Of a stretch of 64,000 bases of DNA, positions 1 through 11,306 are shown one piece after another (the stretch's first letter is position 1; each line of letters begins with the position of its first letter). Position numbers and translations under genes: made by a program. Source of the stretch: Lathyrus oleraceus (taxonomy: Eukaryota > Streptophyta > Magnoliopsida > Fabales > Fabaceae); contig NC_066583.1 of assembly GCF_024323335.1 (NCBI RefSeq), positions 359,296,377 through 359,360,376 of the forward strand, given 5' to 3'. A model generated the notes under the pieces. The model had not been told where the DNA came from and ran no database searches. It saw only the letters and a list, made by a program, of their open reading frames with translations.

Positions 1-21
1 AATATACATAAATTATATGTA

Positions 22-843
22 GATGGATTAAGCTAATACCTTACGCTTGGTTCATCCATTTATAATGTCTCCGGTGATAATATCATACATATATTTCATA
101 ACATAGTATCCACAAGAATACTTATCGTGTTATCTTCCCGACTACAAATAATGTTCATATATTTACTAATTAATATACACAAATAAAAGAATATCAAAAA
201 GCACAAGAATAATTACTTTTGGGGAAATTATCCTTTCCCTTTTACCAATTAAATCACGTTTGATTGCATTGTATCCCTCCATCGCTCTACACATGTCGAT
301 AAAAATTAAACACACATAAACACTATTCAAAACTAAAGGTCAAATTTGAATAAAGATTAATGCTAATTATCCACACAAAGTATTTAACATAACTTCATTA
401 AGGGGATTGTGCATAGAGCAAAACATAACTAAAATATTTTGCCTCAGGCATATAATAATTAGTTGACAATGATTACTGCATAAACATTCAGAATAATTAA
501 CAACATGTATAAAATTAATTTATAAATGAAAACACAAATTAATATATACTTACGCGTGGTAAAACGGAGCCAAATAACATTCTTTATTCTCTTATATCAA
601 CATGTCTTTTAAGTAAACCTTGACATTGTTTACTATCGTACCACCATGAAGGCTAATGAAATTTGGATCTACGATAAAATACTTTCTTAAACCCCTTTCA
701 ACATACATCTCATGCAAGTATTCTGCAATAGTCAAATGTTTATTGTTAAAGTACGAGAATTCATGAATATAAATAGAAATGATAAACGTAAAAAATTTAC
801 TTACGAGCACCACAATTGTAATATGGTAACGTCTAGTCATTCA
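22..843 (-). pseudogene. Ulp1-like (C48) cysteine protease remnant, C-terminal exons
   Basis: Read on the minus strand, about 840 down to 554 encodes a stretch reading EYLHEMYVERGLRKYFIVDP followed, after a stop, by ECYLAPFYHA. It ends at a perfect donor GTAAGT (553-548). A second patch at about 125-50 reads CGYYVMKYMYDIITGDIING. Both are hallmarks of the Ulp1-type proteases that plant Mutator-like and CACTA transposons carry. The Cys of CGYYV corresponds to the catalytic cysteine of the family. A weak third patch lies at about 225-300. In-frame stops after LKDMLI and before TKR show it is decayed. The catalytic histidine exon was not recognised. It is probably part of a DNA transposon cut by the window edge, not a host SUMO protease; host copies are less repetitive and would not sit in this context. 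Confidence 0.55.
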
Positions 844-894
844 CTCCCCTTCAAAAATTCCTTAGTAGTTGATAAGTTTTGTGTGTGTGAATAA

Positions 895-1790
895 TTGGCA
901 CTTATTGACTTGTTTCAATTATTTTTCATGCATAAACATCAACTTTTGCGCATATATTGTATAGTTTGCATTATCATGTAAATATCGCTTAGTTTGATAG
1001 TTTTCATCTCTTTTTGTAGGTTTCCTTGCATGGTTTGGGAACTTGATATACAAAAGCAAAGCTTCAAGGTGCAATTTTGGGAATAAAAGTTATGCTACTT
1101 GGGCTAAGCGCGACCTTAGCGCGCTTACAGAAAACAAAAGGCAGGAACATGGAAATTCATACTAGGAGTGTGCTAGGAGCGCACTTAGTGTGAATCAAGG
1201 CGGTTTAAGTTTATTTTTGTTGGTCTCTGGTAGGGCTTAGCGTGATTCCACTTTTTCAGTCCCTATTTATTCATTTGTACACGGATTTTTAGGGTATGTT
1301 TTTTGGAACTTTTATTTCCAATTCTATCAATACCATTTTTTGTAGTTAGGAGAGATAAATACTTAGAAAACAACAAGTTAGGATGCCTCTTGAAGATCCG
1401 AAGTTGGATTTTCCTCTATCATTGGGAAATCATGGTGGATGTTTGTTCATCTTCATTATTCTCCTTGTAATCTCTTTCTGGTTGGGATTATATATAAGTT
1501 CACTTTTATAGTATGTATTTTTATTAATCATGGCGTTATGTATGACCTATTCATGAATTTATATCGATGTTATCATTGTTTACTTCTTTATCTATTGATT
1601 TAAACCATTATTGAGAAATACTCTTCGAATCTAGATCTAGGATAATCATCTGTTAGATTATAAACTCTAGACATAGATTTAGGTTTAAAATTCGCATGAG
1701 TATCAAATCTTAATGCTTCGTATTGTTTGATAGGTTGAGAGATCGTTGATTAAACAATACAGTAGAACTCTCGTTAGTGCTTCAGACATG
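895..1790. other. Non-coding stretch, unassigned repeat-like sequence
   Basis: No reading frame with recognisable similarity. It contains a short GC-rich interrupted palindrome (GCGCGACCTTAGCGCGC, 1107-1123). A long AT-rich segment separates the Ulp1-like remnant from the copia gag fragment. The copia gag similarity stops abruptly near 1,790, so this stretch may be an insertion into that copia element, but I could not find its ends or target duplications. Confidence 0.4.
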
Positions 1791-2013
1791 AACGTTGATG
1801 TAAGCTATCACTCTTCTTTCTATTGTTTCCCTTAGCATCTACATGATGTATGTAGTTATCAACTACCATATCCTATATGTCTACATCATGACCTAGAAAT
1901 AAGCTTTCTATTTTATCTTTCTAGTAACCAAATCTTTCTCCATCAAAAATAAGAGATTTAACATTATAGTGATCTCTATCATTTACATCAGATGGATGTG
2001 GATTAGCCGCCAT
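1790..2013 (-). pseudogene. Ty1/copia gag N-terminal fragment (SIRE/Maximus-like)
   Basis: On the minus strand a start codon at 2013-2011 opens a frame reading MAANPHPSDVNDRDHYNVKS, then FDGERFGY and KDKIESLFLGHDVDI. This is the usual N-terminus of gag in SIRE/Maximus-type copia elements. Tryptophan codons expected after FGY and VDI are stops, and similarity ends after about 70 codons. It lies directly downstream of a primer-binding site and LTR, in the order expected for a 5' end on the minus strand. The rest of this copia element is not in the window. Confidence 0.7.
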
Positions 2014-2081
2014 TGTGTTTCACATACTGGATCTTTATTTGACACAATTAAGTGTTTAATAATCTTATCAATACCAGAACC

Positions 2082-2097
2082 AGAGCTCTGATGCCAA
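2082..2097 (-). other. Primer-binding site of the copia element
   Basis: The minus strand reads TTGGCATCAGAGCTC immediately inside the LTR end at 2,099. This resembles the initiator-methionine tRNA primer site (TGGTATCAGAGC type) used by most plant LTR retrotransposons, with one common variant base. It fixes the orientation: the LTR is on the right and the coding part on the left. Confidence 0.7.
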
Positions 2098-2098
2098 T

Positions 2099-3192
2099 TG
2101 AAGGTGGCAAGAAACACAAGAAAGGGCGGGTTTGAATTGAGTTTCTAAAAATGAAAGCTTTTTCAACCCAATACAACAAACAGTAAACAAAGAACAAAAA
2201 TAATGAAACGTTTATTTTTATCCTAGTTCGTTATTAACTAAGCTACCTCCAGCCCATTTGTCAAGGTGATTTTTCCTTATCAACAAGGACTTAATCCACT
2301 ATAACAAAACTGATTACAGACACACAAAGACTAACCGTCAATGTCTTCTTGAGTAATTATGACTATACCCTAGTCACTCAAGGAATACAAACTCAATCAA
2401 TGAGATACAAGAATTGTGTTTACAAGATTGCTTCTAAGAAAGCAGATTACACAAATTTCAGTATAATGAACTTATCACACAAAAACGAATAAAAGCTCTA
2501 TGTGTATTTTCTTTTCTTTATACACAAGAATAATATTCGGTTCAACACAAGCATTGTGTGTAGAACTTAAATTAGCGTGAATTAACAGCTTCATTCATTC
2601 TTCCAAGTATCCTTTATATAGGAAATGAAAAGATTCATTGGAGGGTAAAATCGAAACCTTCTCAAATGAGATGGCACCTTGCATAACAGACTGTAGATGT
2701 GGGAGACAAAATGGTACAATAGTACAATCCTTATTCCACAAAACCAGCGTAGTCAAAGGAATAATTGATTTTATACCGTGTACTATTTTTCTCACGAAAA
2801 ACCTTTTGATCTTATCTTTTAATCTTCATAGGCTTCTGAATAAATGTTCTTGAAGAATATTTAGAAGGATCAAGAGTTTGGTTGAGAGAAACTCAGAACA
2901 TTGGTCTTCAAAGTCTTGACGCAGTTCCTCAAAACTTGGTATTCAAAGTCTTCAGAACTTCGTCTTCATAATCTTCAGAACTTGAGAGCGCATAATCTTG
3001 AGAGCTTGATAAACCTTCGGAGGCTCTTATATCAGAGTCACAGTCAGAAGCTTTAGCATAAATGTTCATCAGAACCATTGTTTAAGAGCGTTCTAGAACT
3101 TGATATAATCTTGTAAAACACACTTTTATATCTCTTCAGAGTCAAAGTGTGTTGAGTTCAGAATCTGATGACGTCTCACGCTAAATCTTCAG
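2099..3192 (-). repeat. 5' LTR of copia (SIRE/Maximus-like), first part, split by a gypsy insertion
   Basis: Begins on the plus strand with TGAAGGTGGCAAG next to the primer site. It carries many degenerate repeats of a CTTCAGAACTT/TCTTGA kind between 2,850 and 3,190. The LTR does not finish here. At 3,192 a Ty3/gypsy element starts, and the copia LTR appears to resume at 9,161. The five bases TTCAG occur on both sides of the gypsy element, as expected for a target-site duplication. Confidence 0.6.
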
Positions 3193-3920
3193 TGTAACAA
3201 CCCGTATAATATATATCTAGAATAATATCATACAAGTGTTATTAATTGGTACTGATCCAACATAAGTGCCTAATGGCATCAATATATACACATGTCCAAA
3301 CTAAAAACATCAATGGAACATGTTATACAATAGTTCATAAAAATAAAAATTTAAGAACTATGTGCAATATCTTCATTGCACACAACTCCGCAGTGGAAGA
3401 TCACGATAGTCAACGTCCCTTGAAACATCAGTAGACAACTTCTCTTGAATTCCACCTGTAAGGAATACCTGAAAAATAACAACAATAATGGGATGAGATA
3501 ATAATATCAGTGAGTTATCATATCCTATGGGTCCACTCGACTCTACAGGGTTTCTACTCAATTCTACCTCAAGTATTCACCTTCTGTTACTTGTGCATCA
3601 CTCGCACCTTGTAACTAGGACTTAAGTATCTAAGGGATATTTGCAATGTATGGAAACATGTCGTTGAGTGCATCCACTCAACGAATCACTATTCGGATGC
3701 ACGAAACATCAATCCCCAAGCAGACTTACGTCTAAGCCAAACATGATTCATGCATGCTCGTATTATTCGACTTTCGCGGTGGATATCAGGTCCTCTATGA
3801 GTTCCAAACTCATTCCAAGCGACTGTCACTCGTATGGGACTCTAACCCACTTAGGGTATCTTTCACCGTATGAGACTCTAACCCACTTAGGTGTCCACCT
3901 TTCCCCCACGTCCGCCGTGG
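3193..3920 (-). repeat. Left (3') LTR of the gypsy element, approximate inner end
   Basis: The first 100-110 bases match the right LTR at 8,426 onward: ATAATATATATCTAGAATA, then GGTACTGA and CATAAG. Beyond that the two copies diverge strongly, so the inner end is a guess based on the 730-bp length of the other LTR. It contains a partial tandem duplication of ACTCTAACCCACTTAGG (around 3,840-3,890). Confidence 0.45.
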
Positions 3921-4327
3921 TTAGGGCTCAAACCCAATTGAGGCATGAATCATTGGTGCCACATCCCCACTTACTGCTTTACCTAAGCCTTTGAAGTGGT
4001 ATGTTCACCACCAAAACTGATTCCAAATACGTGATTAATTCTCAATAACCAATAGGACTTTCGGAGCAACGCTCCTCACCAAAATAGGACTTTTGGAACA
4101 AATGCTCCTCACCAAAAATATCAAACAATTCTCATTATATCATAACATTATCCATTCTCATACATAATTCACGCATGTTCCATACAAAGCATGTTAACGT
4201 ATCATTCTGTGACCACTTGTTCGTTGTACACCCACAGTACGATTACTTCCAAGCATCACTACCTAAATCATTTCATAACTTAAGTTATATTTCTAAGTCA
4301 TTTACCTAATATTCTCCTAAGTTTACC
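3921..4327. other. Non-coding end region of the gypsy element
   Basis: No coding similarity. Two adjacent units of about 34 bases sharing AATAGGACTT...CTCCTCACCAAAA lie at 4,050-4,120. This is probably leftover 3' untranslated or LTR sequence of the gypsy element after loss of its RNase H and integrase. Confidence 0.4.
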
Positions 4328-4989
4328 TCACTCATAAGTTTTAGTCATTGGTAAGGCTATCTGCGAAAACCCCTTTATAAATCTTCGATAGTAACTTGCC
4401 AAACCTAAGAAACTTCTGACTTCGGAAACATTTTCCGTTCTTTCCCAATTAATAACTGCTTCGACTTTAGATGGATCCACTGATACTCCTCTTTGTGATA
4501 TGACATGACCAAGAAACTTCACTTCGTTCATCCAAAACTCACACTGACTTAACTTGGCAAAAAATTGCTTCTCTTGCAGTACTGACAGGACAATTCTTAG
4601 GTGTTCTTCGTGCTCTTGGGGAGTACGAGAATAAATAAGAATGTCATCAATAAAGATCACCACGAACTGGTCCAAGTAAGTTTGAAATATCCGATTCATA
4701 TAGTCCATGAAAACAGCAGGGGCATTCGTTACACCAAAAGGCATTACAAGAAACTCAAATGGCCATATCGGGTTCTAAATGCGACCTTTGGTACATCTGA
4801 ATTCTTAACTCTTATTTGATGATAGCCCAATCGTAAATCAATCTTTGAGAACACACGTGTTCCTTTCAACTGATCTAACAAATTGTCTATCCTTGGCAGA
4901 GGATACTTGTTCTTAATGGTGACTTTATTCAACTGGCGATAATCTATACACAACCGCATACTACCATCCTTCTTCTTTACTAATAACAC
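4328..4989 (-). pseudogene. Gypsy reverse transcriptase, C-terminal two thirds (broken)
   Basis: Two overlapping minus-strand frames. Frame 4989-4744 reads [20 protein letters not shown], the conserved start of chromovirus reverse transcriptase fingers/palm. Frame 4744-4328 carries FIDDILIYS, the catalytic YxDD-like block with Phe in the first position, and [16 protein letters not shown] of the connection. Frames break near 4,750 and the protein ends abruptly after LPMTK, before RNase H. Upstream codons continue to PSVSPWGAP near 5,000, then hit the foreign insertion at 5,037. Confidence 0.85.
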
Positions 4990-5037
4990 TGGAGCTCCCC
5001 ATGGTGAGACACTAGGTCAAATGAAATTCCTGGTTAA

Positions 5038-6582
5038 TGATCGCGTGTTTCGCAAGTGCACGAATTACGTCAAAGTAATATAAAAGAATATCGATCCCAC
5101 AGAGACCAATCGTCAATTTATCGATTACTATCGTTACGGTGTTTATCTAAGAGGGTATAAAAGAGATATTGGGTTTGCAAAATAATGGTAAAAAATGCAG
5201 GTAAAGACAGGTTGAATGTATTTCACGTCAGTTAAGTGATGTTTCGATTGTCTAAATAGAACTACTTATGAGGCAATATTTTCTACTCTTGAAAAGAATC
5301 CATTTAACAGGAACTGTCACTTTCGCGTATTCAGAACCGAGTTTACCCTTAAATTAAGGCCTTTTATTGTCACTTATAAAAGGTGCGCATAACGCTAAAG
5401 TAGTAAACTTATTTTTAAGAAATGAGACTCGTAAACTTAGTTGAAAAGTGATTTTGATTTGGAAAGTTTACCCAAGGAGTTTCCTGATTTTAAATCCATC
5501 AACGCGTCCGAAAACAGTTTCAAAAATAGTTTTTCCTTAAAGTGATAAAAATTCCTAGTTACTAAGCCAGGGTGCTTTCGCACTCCTCGAATAATTAAAA
5601 CTAACCAAGTTTGTTTTAGAAAACTCAAGTTAAAAATCAAAACAGCCTTTAAAGTATTTCTACAAATTCAATACGTGAAACATTACTTTAACCGCGATCC
5701 TTACATTCTAACCTTTAAAAGATTTAGCCAGACATGGTAACACAAACAAACACAACGGTATTAATCATGATGAAAAGTTTGTTTTAGAATGTGAGGCGTG
5801 GAGAGCGAGTAAAGTGCGTAAAATAAATAAAGTAAAGCGAGTGCGGAAAATAAATAAAATAAAAGCGAGTGCGGGAAAATAAATAAAGTAAAGCGAGTGC
5901 GGAAAATAAATAAAGTAAAGCGAGTGCGGAAAATAAATAAAATAAAAGCGATGCGGGAAATAAATAAATAAAGCGATAAATAAGAACCTGCTCCAAATGG
6001 AGGGCTTTAAATCTGGTACAAAAATAAACCTCCGACTCCTGAAGCTAAAGACGACAGCAACTCGAAGTGACCCAACTCAATCTCACTAAGGTGCGATAAC
6101 CCCCCGATGTGACGGATTACCGCTTTTACAAATGATAAATATAGGCTTAGTGTTGTAAAACTAAGTTGGATGATTAGAAAATGAAATGGAACGAACTATT
6201 TATAGAGGATTTCAGCAGCTTGTAAAGACCATGGTACCCTCCAACTTCTCCTTAGTGGGAACATGATTTCCAAAGGTGGCGCCTGCCATCCCTTCATGGC
6301 GCCCGCCATGTGTGTAAATGGGGTGGATCATGGGAACGTGGCGGTTACCTCCTAGTTGAGGGCTGATGACTCATGGCTTCTCCTATAGCGGCTGCCATGT
6401 GTGTAATTTCGCCGAAAACCCCTAATTTTAGGTCTTTTTGCTTTGTTTCTTCCAAAAGAGTCTGAAAGTGCTAATTATCTGAAAACAAGATAAAAGAGAG
6501 AATAATACAAACAAAATGATAATAAAGTCCTAATAAACATGTGAAATCCGAGTCAAAAACACAGTGTAATTCAGTGTGATCA
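5038..6582. mobile_element. Nested insertion with TG...CA ends, probably a solo LTR
   Basis: Starts TGATCGCGTGTTTCGCAAG and ends CAGTGTGATCA, so the termini form the inverted pair TGATC/GATCA. It is flanked by perfect 5-base direct repeats GTTAA (5033-5037 and 6583-6587). Removing it brings the two parts of the gypsy reverse transcriptase together. No coding capacity, no primer site and no second LTR were seen, so a solo LTR of about 1.5 kb fits best. It contains a run of units built on GCGAGTGCGGAAAATAAATAAAGTAAA (5,795-5,975). Confidence 0.75.
5795..5985. repeat. Short tandem repeat inside the nested element
   Basis: Five to six imperfect units of about 30 bases, each with AAATAAATAAA(G/A)TAAA followed by GCGAGTGCGG. 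Its minus-strand translation is a repetitive, leucine/tyrosine/phenylalanine-rich frame of about 70 codons that should not be taken for a protein. Confidence 0.7.
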
Positions 6583-6599
6583 GTTAACAACTCTTCCAA

Positions 6600-6896
6600 T
6601 TGATCCTTCAACTCGCTCAACTCGAGTGGTGCCATACGATACGGAGAAACGAAGATTGGAGTCGTCCCAGGTATCAGATCAATAGAGAATTCCATTTCCC
6701 TTTCAGGAGGAAGAGAAGTGACATCCTCGGGGAAAACTTCCGGAAATTCACAAACGATAGGAATTTGTGTAACACTCATATTGTCGCTAGATTCCTTGGT
6801 GAGAACCAAGAGAACTGACTTTTCCTTCTCAAATAAGAAATTAACCATGCCAACCGTACCTTCCAAGATAGTAGTTAATACATCCTTTAGCTTCAC
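6600..6896 (-). pseudogene. Gypsy protease-to-reverse transcriptase linker
   Basis: The minus-strand frame reads [20 protein letters not shown] and then [20 protein letters not shown] and LKDQLEELL. This is the highly conserved entry to chromovirus reverse transcriptase. It stops being gypsy-like at the GTTAA junction (6583-6587), where the 1.5-kb element is inserted. The remaining 40 codons of the open frame belong to that insertion. Confidence 0.8.
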
Positions 6897-7179
6897 TAGA
6901 TGGAATGATAATCAATTTCTCTTCACATCCAATAAACACTGAGTTGGCGGAAATCCAATCTATCCCTAAAACCACATCAACCTTCTTAAGTGGCAAACAA
7001 ATAAGATCAATCTGGAAAATCCTACCATTCACCGAGAGCGAACAATTTTCACAAATCAACGGTGTCTCAACCAAATCATCCATGGAGGTAGTAACCACCA
7101 TAGGAGGAGGCAAGGGAATTGCTTGCAAGCCAAGATGCTTCATGCACTGATTGATATAAAAGAGTGTGTCGCCCCACAA
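6841..7179 (-). pseudogene. Gypsy aspartic protease C-terminal part
   Basis: Carries CMKHLGLQAIPLPPPMVVTT and VDVVLGIDWISANSV, the characteristic second half of the Tekay/del-type protease. It lies in a different frame from gag, so a frameshift sits near 7,150. The active-site triad just upstream is in the gag frame. Confidence 0.8.
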
Positions 7180-8174
7180 TCAAACAATACAAAACAAGGA
7201 TGATCATTGACGAGACACGTACCAGCAATCAAGGCATTATTGCTCTTATCCTTCCTCGCATCCAAAGTATAAACTCGACCAGTGCTCCCCCCTTGCATCT
7301 GATTCTTATTCTGAGGACAATCCCTAGCCATGTGTCCCTCCCTTTGACAAGTAAAACACTTAATTCCACTTCCAACACATCTTCCAAAATGAGACCTCTT
7401 ACACACTTGATATTGTGGTTGATGGTTGGGTCTTGCATGCTGCACTTGTTTCCCCTTGAAAGCTTGAGGTCTAGGCCTAAACTGGTTACCTAGCCTCCCT
7501 TGGTCTTTCTGTCCACTCCTATACTGATCCCTTTCTTCTTGAACTTTCTTCAAACTGTTCTCAGCCACATAGCATTTCCTTAACAATTCAGCATAAGTAG
7601 TGAATTCCCTTTGAGAAACACTATGAGAAATTCCACCTCTTAGACCAAAAAGGAAATGATCAATCTTCCACTTCTCATTGGGTGCGTATGCGGCTTGTCT
7701 AACATAAGCAGCCATATCTTCAAATTTCTTAGCATACGCAGCTACTGTCATAGTACCCTGCCTAAGCTACTGAGATTCAAATTCTTTTCGAGTCCTCAAA
7801 GAGCTAGGAAAATACTTATCCAGGAAAGTAGTCTTAAAATGCTCTTAATCCCTAAGTACTCCTTGATTGGTCATAAGAGTCGAAGCACTCTCCCACCATC
7901 TCACAGTTGGACCCCTCATCATGTGAGAAACAAATACAACCTTATTCTCTTCACTACAATGCACTATCTGAAAAATCCTTTCCATGCTGGTTATCCACTC
8001 ATGAGCCTTCACATGATTTAACCCACCATGGAACTCATGAGAATTCATGTGGAAAAAATCTCGGAAATTACCACTTGCAGCTTCTTGTGGAACCCCTTGA
8101 GGATGAAAACCACCATTCCACTGTTGCATCATCTGTTGCATGAATTGGTTTTGTTGTTGTTGCATTTGTTGCAC
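7140..8174 (-). pseudogene. Gypsy gag with CCHC zinc knuckle and start of protease
   Basis: In one frame on the minus strand, 8174-7845 and 7751-7140 are separated by stop codons. N-terminal glutamine/methionine-rich stretch; gag core (HEWITSMERIFQ, MMRGPTVRWWES, VAAYAKKFEDM); a perfect zinc knuckle CFTCQREGHMARDC near 7,340-7,300; then the protease start VLFDCGATHSFIS. The family normally has Asp-Ser/Thr-Gly in the active site, and here the middle residue is Cys. At least two stops interrupt the gag part between 7,845 and 7,751. Confidence 0.85.
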
Positions 8175-8408
8175 GAACTAGGGCCATTGAAAACCTTCAC
8201 TACCACTTGGCGGTTCAGAGTCCGAATTCTGAGTTCTGGGTCTACCACGACCTCTGCGTCCGTCAGTCATGATCCTGAATGTCATACAAATAGGATTAAG
8301 TTGATCATGCTCAATACTATGAATATAACATCAAGGACAATGATGACAACCCACATATGAGGCAGAAAGAAATACTTATAATATCTCATGGCTACGTCGA
8401 GGATACGA

Positions 8409-8423
8409 CCTGCTCTGATACCA
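8409..8423 (-). other. Primer-binding site of the gypsy element
   Basis: The minus strand reads TGGTATCAGAGCAGG, the standard initiator-methionine tRNA complement. It lies two bases inside the LTR end at about 8,426 and sets the element's direction as right to left. Confidence 0.85.
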
Positions 8424-8425
8424 AT

Positions 8426-9155
8426 TTTAACACCCACATATAATATATATCTAGAATACATATTATACATAGTGTAATACTGGTACTGAAATACATAAGC
8501 ACCTAGCGGCAACAGTGTACATATTTACATGCCCAAAGGAAACATAACATGACACAAAACATACACAAAAGTGCCCAAAATAAAAACTAGGAGCTAGATC
8601 ATTATACAATGATCTCAAAAATATATACACAATAGAGTAGTCATCCAAACATCAAGTAAGCAAGACATCACTCTATCTTGTCCTTACCCTTCGCCTGCTC
8701 ATAACCACCTGACTTCCCTTCCTTGCACTAAGTTACACGAAACATAATTACGACATCTTATCTTGACTTGGTTAATCAATACTCATTAAATCTCCATAAG
8801 GAAACTCGTTGATTCATTGACCACACACAATATTTACTACATAATTAATATATATATTATAATATTAGGTAGTGATATAAAATATCCCAATTGATATTTT
8901 ATCTTCCAGTACCAATTGACCAATTATTAATGTTACCAAAATTGTCCTCTCTTGTATTTATTAATATTGGTTTGTCTCTTTTATTAATAAATAATCTCTT
9001 CAGAGTTCACTGGTTACTCTATTGGTCCCAATTGATAACACTTAGAGCACATATGAGCTCAAATTGTTACAACTGACAATAGATAGAGTACATAGGAACT
9101 CAATTGGTCTCAACTGACAACTAATTGAGCATTTAAGGAAATATGGGATATTACA
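8426..9155 (-). repeat. Right (5') LTR of the gypsy element
   Basis: About 730 bases between the primer site and the TTCAG target duplication. The outer terminus on the minus strand is TGTAATATCCC. The inner terminus reads ...GGGTGTTAAA rather than ending in CA, a likely point mutation. Only its first 100-110 plus-strand bases align well with the left LTR. Confidence 0.65.
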
Positions 9156-9240
9156 TTCAGAATCATAACCGGTTAGCAAAAGTTACACACTAGACAAAAT
9201 CATTAGGATACAAAATTGTTCTATGAGAAATAATGTATTT
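9156..9240 (-). repeat. Continuation of the copia LTR beyond the gypsy insertion
   Basis: Starts with the second copy of the target duplication TTCAG (9156-9160), followed by AATCATAACCGGTTAGC. This would be the outer (U3) end of the copia LTR that stops at 3,192. The exact outer end is not clear because a (TA)n tract follows from 9,290. Confidence 0.45.
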
Positions 9241-9286
9241 TTATCATAAAAAAATAAGGCTAGATGCATAACCAAATCTTATTCTT

Positions 9287-9829
<543 letters not shown>

Positions 9830-9831
9830 GG

Positions 9832-9926
9832 GGGGGTTTAGAAAGCGCTTTTGGAAAGCGCTGTCTAAGGCCCCCCTTAGAAAGCGCTTTCCACAAAAGC
9901 GCTTTCTAAGGTCTAATTAAAATAAA
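9832..9926. repeat. Left subterminal repeats of the CACTA element
   Basis: Two inverted pairs: TTTAGAAAGCGCTTTTGG / AAAGCGCTGTCTAAG and TTAGAAAGCGCTTTCC / AAAAGCGCTTTCTAAG, with runs of G and C between them. Same motif as the right-hand array at 12,991-13,440. In CACTA elements such repeats are binding sites for the element's own DNA-binding protein. Confidence 0.7.
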
Positions 9927-9959
9927 ATTTCAGACCAGAAAAGCGCATTCGTTCTCTGT

Positions 9960-10211
9960 TATTTCGTTTTCCCTCTTCTTCACTTACGCCTTTTCCTCTT
10001 CCCCTACCTTCGTCTCAACTCACACAATAACCCTACCTTCTCACTCTCGGCGGCCGTGGTCACGTATTGAAGCTCTGGAAACAAACCCTAAATAACTTTG
10101 GTACCGGCGGTGCTCACGTATTTCTTCTCACCCTTTTTCTTCCATTTCGCTGAATCACTACACACCCTTTTCCACACTGACAAGACTGTACTCTGTCTCT
10201 TTCAAACAAGG
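9960..10211 (+). other. Probable 5' untranslated exon of the CACTA transposase gene
   Basis: A pyrimidine-rich leader (CCCTCTTCTTCACTTACGCC and similar) runs from just inside the subterminal repeats to TTTCAAACAAG|GTATGTGT, a good splice donor at 10,210. A matching acceptor AATAAGTAG lies just before the transposase start at 11,307. This is inference from position and splice consensus only. Confidence 0.4.
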
Positions 10212-10320
10212 TATGTGTTTTTGGAATTTGATTTTGGAATTTAGAGCACCCATTTCGCTGTATGCATGTCTTTTTGGAATTTGATTTCTGTTAAAGATTG
10301 ATTTTTCTGCTGATTATTAG

Positions 10321-10913
10321 TCATCTCAAGATTTGGGAGGTTGGATGCTTGTTTTGTGGGTGTTTAATCATTTGATTTTCTGTTTTTTCTTCTAAATTTT
10401 GCTTGTTTAACAAATTATGATGCTGAGAATAGATATATTTTATTTTCTTCGTGTAAACATTATAATTTTTCTTCCTGCTACTTGTGAGAGGTATGCCTAA
10501 ATATCTAAAAAGCATATGACTAACAACAAAATGAGTCATGTTTTGGATTACCTGTTGATCACTAGGCTCCATTTTTCCAAAATAAACTCTGCACTTGTTA
10601 GGGTTAACCTCCAAACCAGTAACTTGAGAAAACTCGTTGAATTTCTGCATAACCAACTTAATAGATGTTGGATATCCCCTGGTAAAAATTAGCAAATGCC
10701 TTGGAGGTTGGTTGCAGTGGAGCCAACTAAATTGCTATAGAACCTCATAATTTCACTTTCAAACTCTTCATGCTTAGTTAAGATATTAGCATACTCCATA
10801 GTCATGGAACTAATATTACTTTGATTTTGCTTACTTTTGAGAGAAGCATAGAAGTACTTATTATTACTATCTCCCAGTTTGAGCCAGTCCACCTTCGATC
10901 TTTGTTTCAACAA
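10321..10913 (-). pseudogene. LINE reverse transcriptase fragments
   Basis: Two minus-strand pieces. 10913-10689 reads LKQRSKVDWLKLGDSNNKYF, the conserved linker between endonuclease and reverse transcriptase of plant L1-type LINEs. 10695-10321 reads LIFTRGYPTSIKLVMQKFNE then FSQVTGLEVNPNKC and RYLGIPLTS, from the palm/thumb. The catalytic core between them is missing, so this is an internally deleted relic. It sits in the presumed intron of the CACTA gene, in the opposite direction. Confidence 0.8.
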
Positions 10914-11306
10914 GGTTTTTCAATTAACTTAGAAATATATTAGAAATAGAGACTACAATATAATCAATTAATAAAAGAAGAAAAATTTAAGAATTCGCTT
11001 GATTAAATTATGAATTTGCACAAATATTTCACTAACAATAAAAATAACAAATATTTCACTTTTATCTTATGTATATTATGATAAACTTTAATCACAAAAT
11101 ATCTTATCTTCCCTTTTATCTTATGTATGTTATGATCCATTTTTTATGCCATCATAATATTATCATGAATATTTCTCCCTAATACAAAGCGTGATTGAAA
11201 AGGAGAGATAGTTGGAGGAATAATAATCTTCAACCTATTTACAACCACTTTGTTAATAATTTTATACGACATGGTTTAATTGTTTACTTTAATAAGTAGG
11301 AAAACC

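Larger units (their letters stand above)
3193..9155 (-). mobile_element. Degenerate Ty3/gypsy retrotransposon (chromovirus, Tekay/del-like), minus strand
   Basis: Termini are TGTAACAACCC at 3,193 and GGGATATTACA at 9,155, flanked by TTCAG on both sides (3188-3192, 9156-9160). On the minus strand the order is LTR (9155-8426), methionine-tRNA primer site (8423-8409), gag (8174-7140), protease (7179-6841) and reverse transcriptase (6896-6600 and 4989-4328), then the left LTR. RNase H and integrase are missing, so a large internal deletion removed them. The coding region carries several stops and a frameshift near 7,150. A separate 1,545-bp element is inserted in the reverse transcriptase. The element cannot be autonomous. 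Confidence 0.75.
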
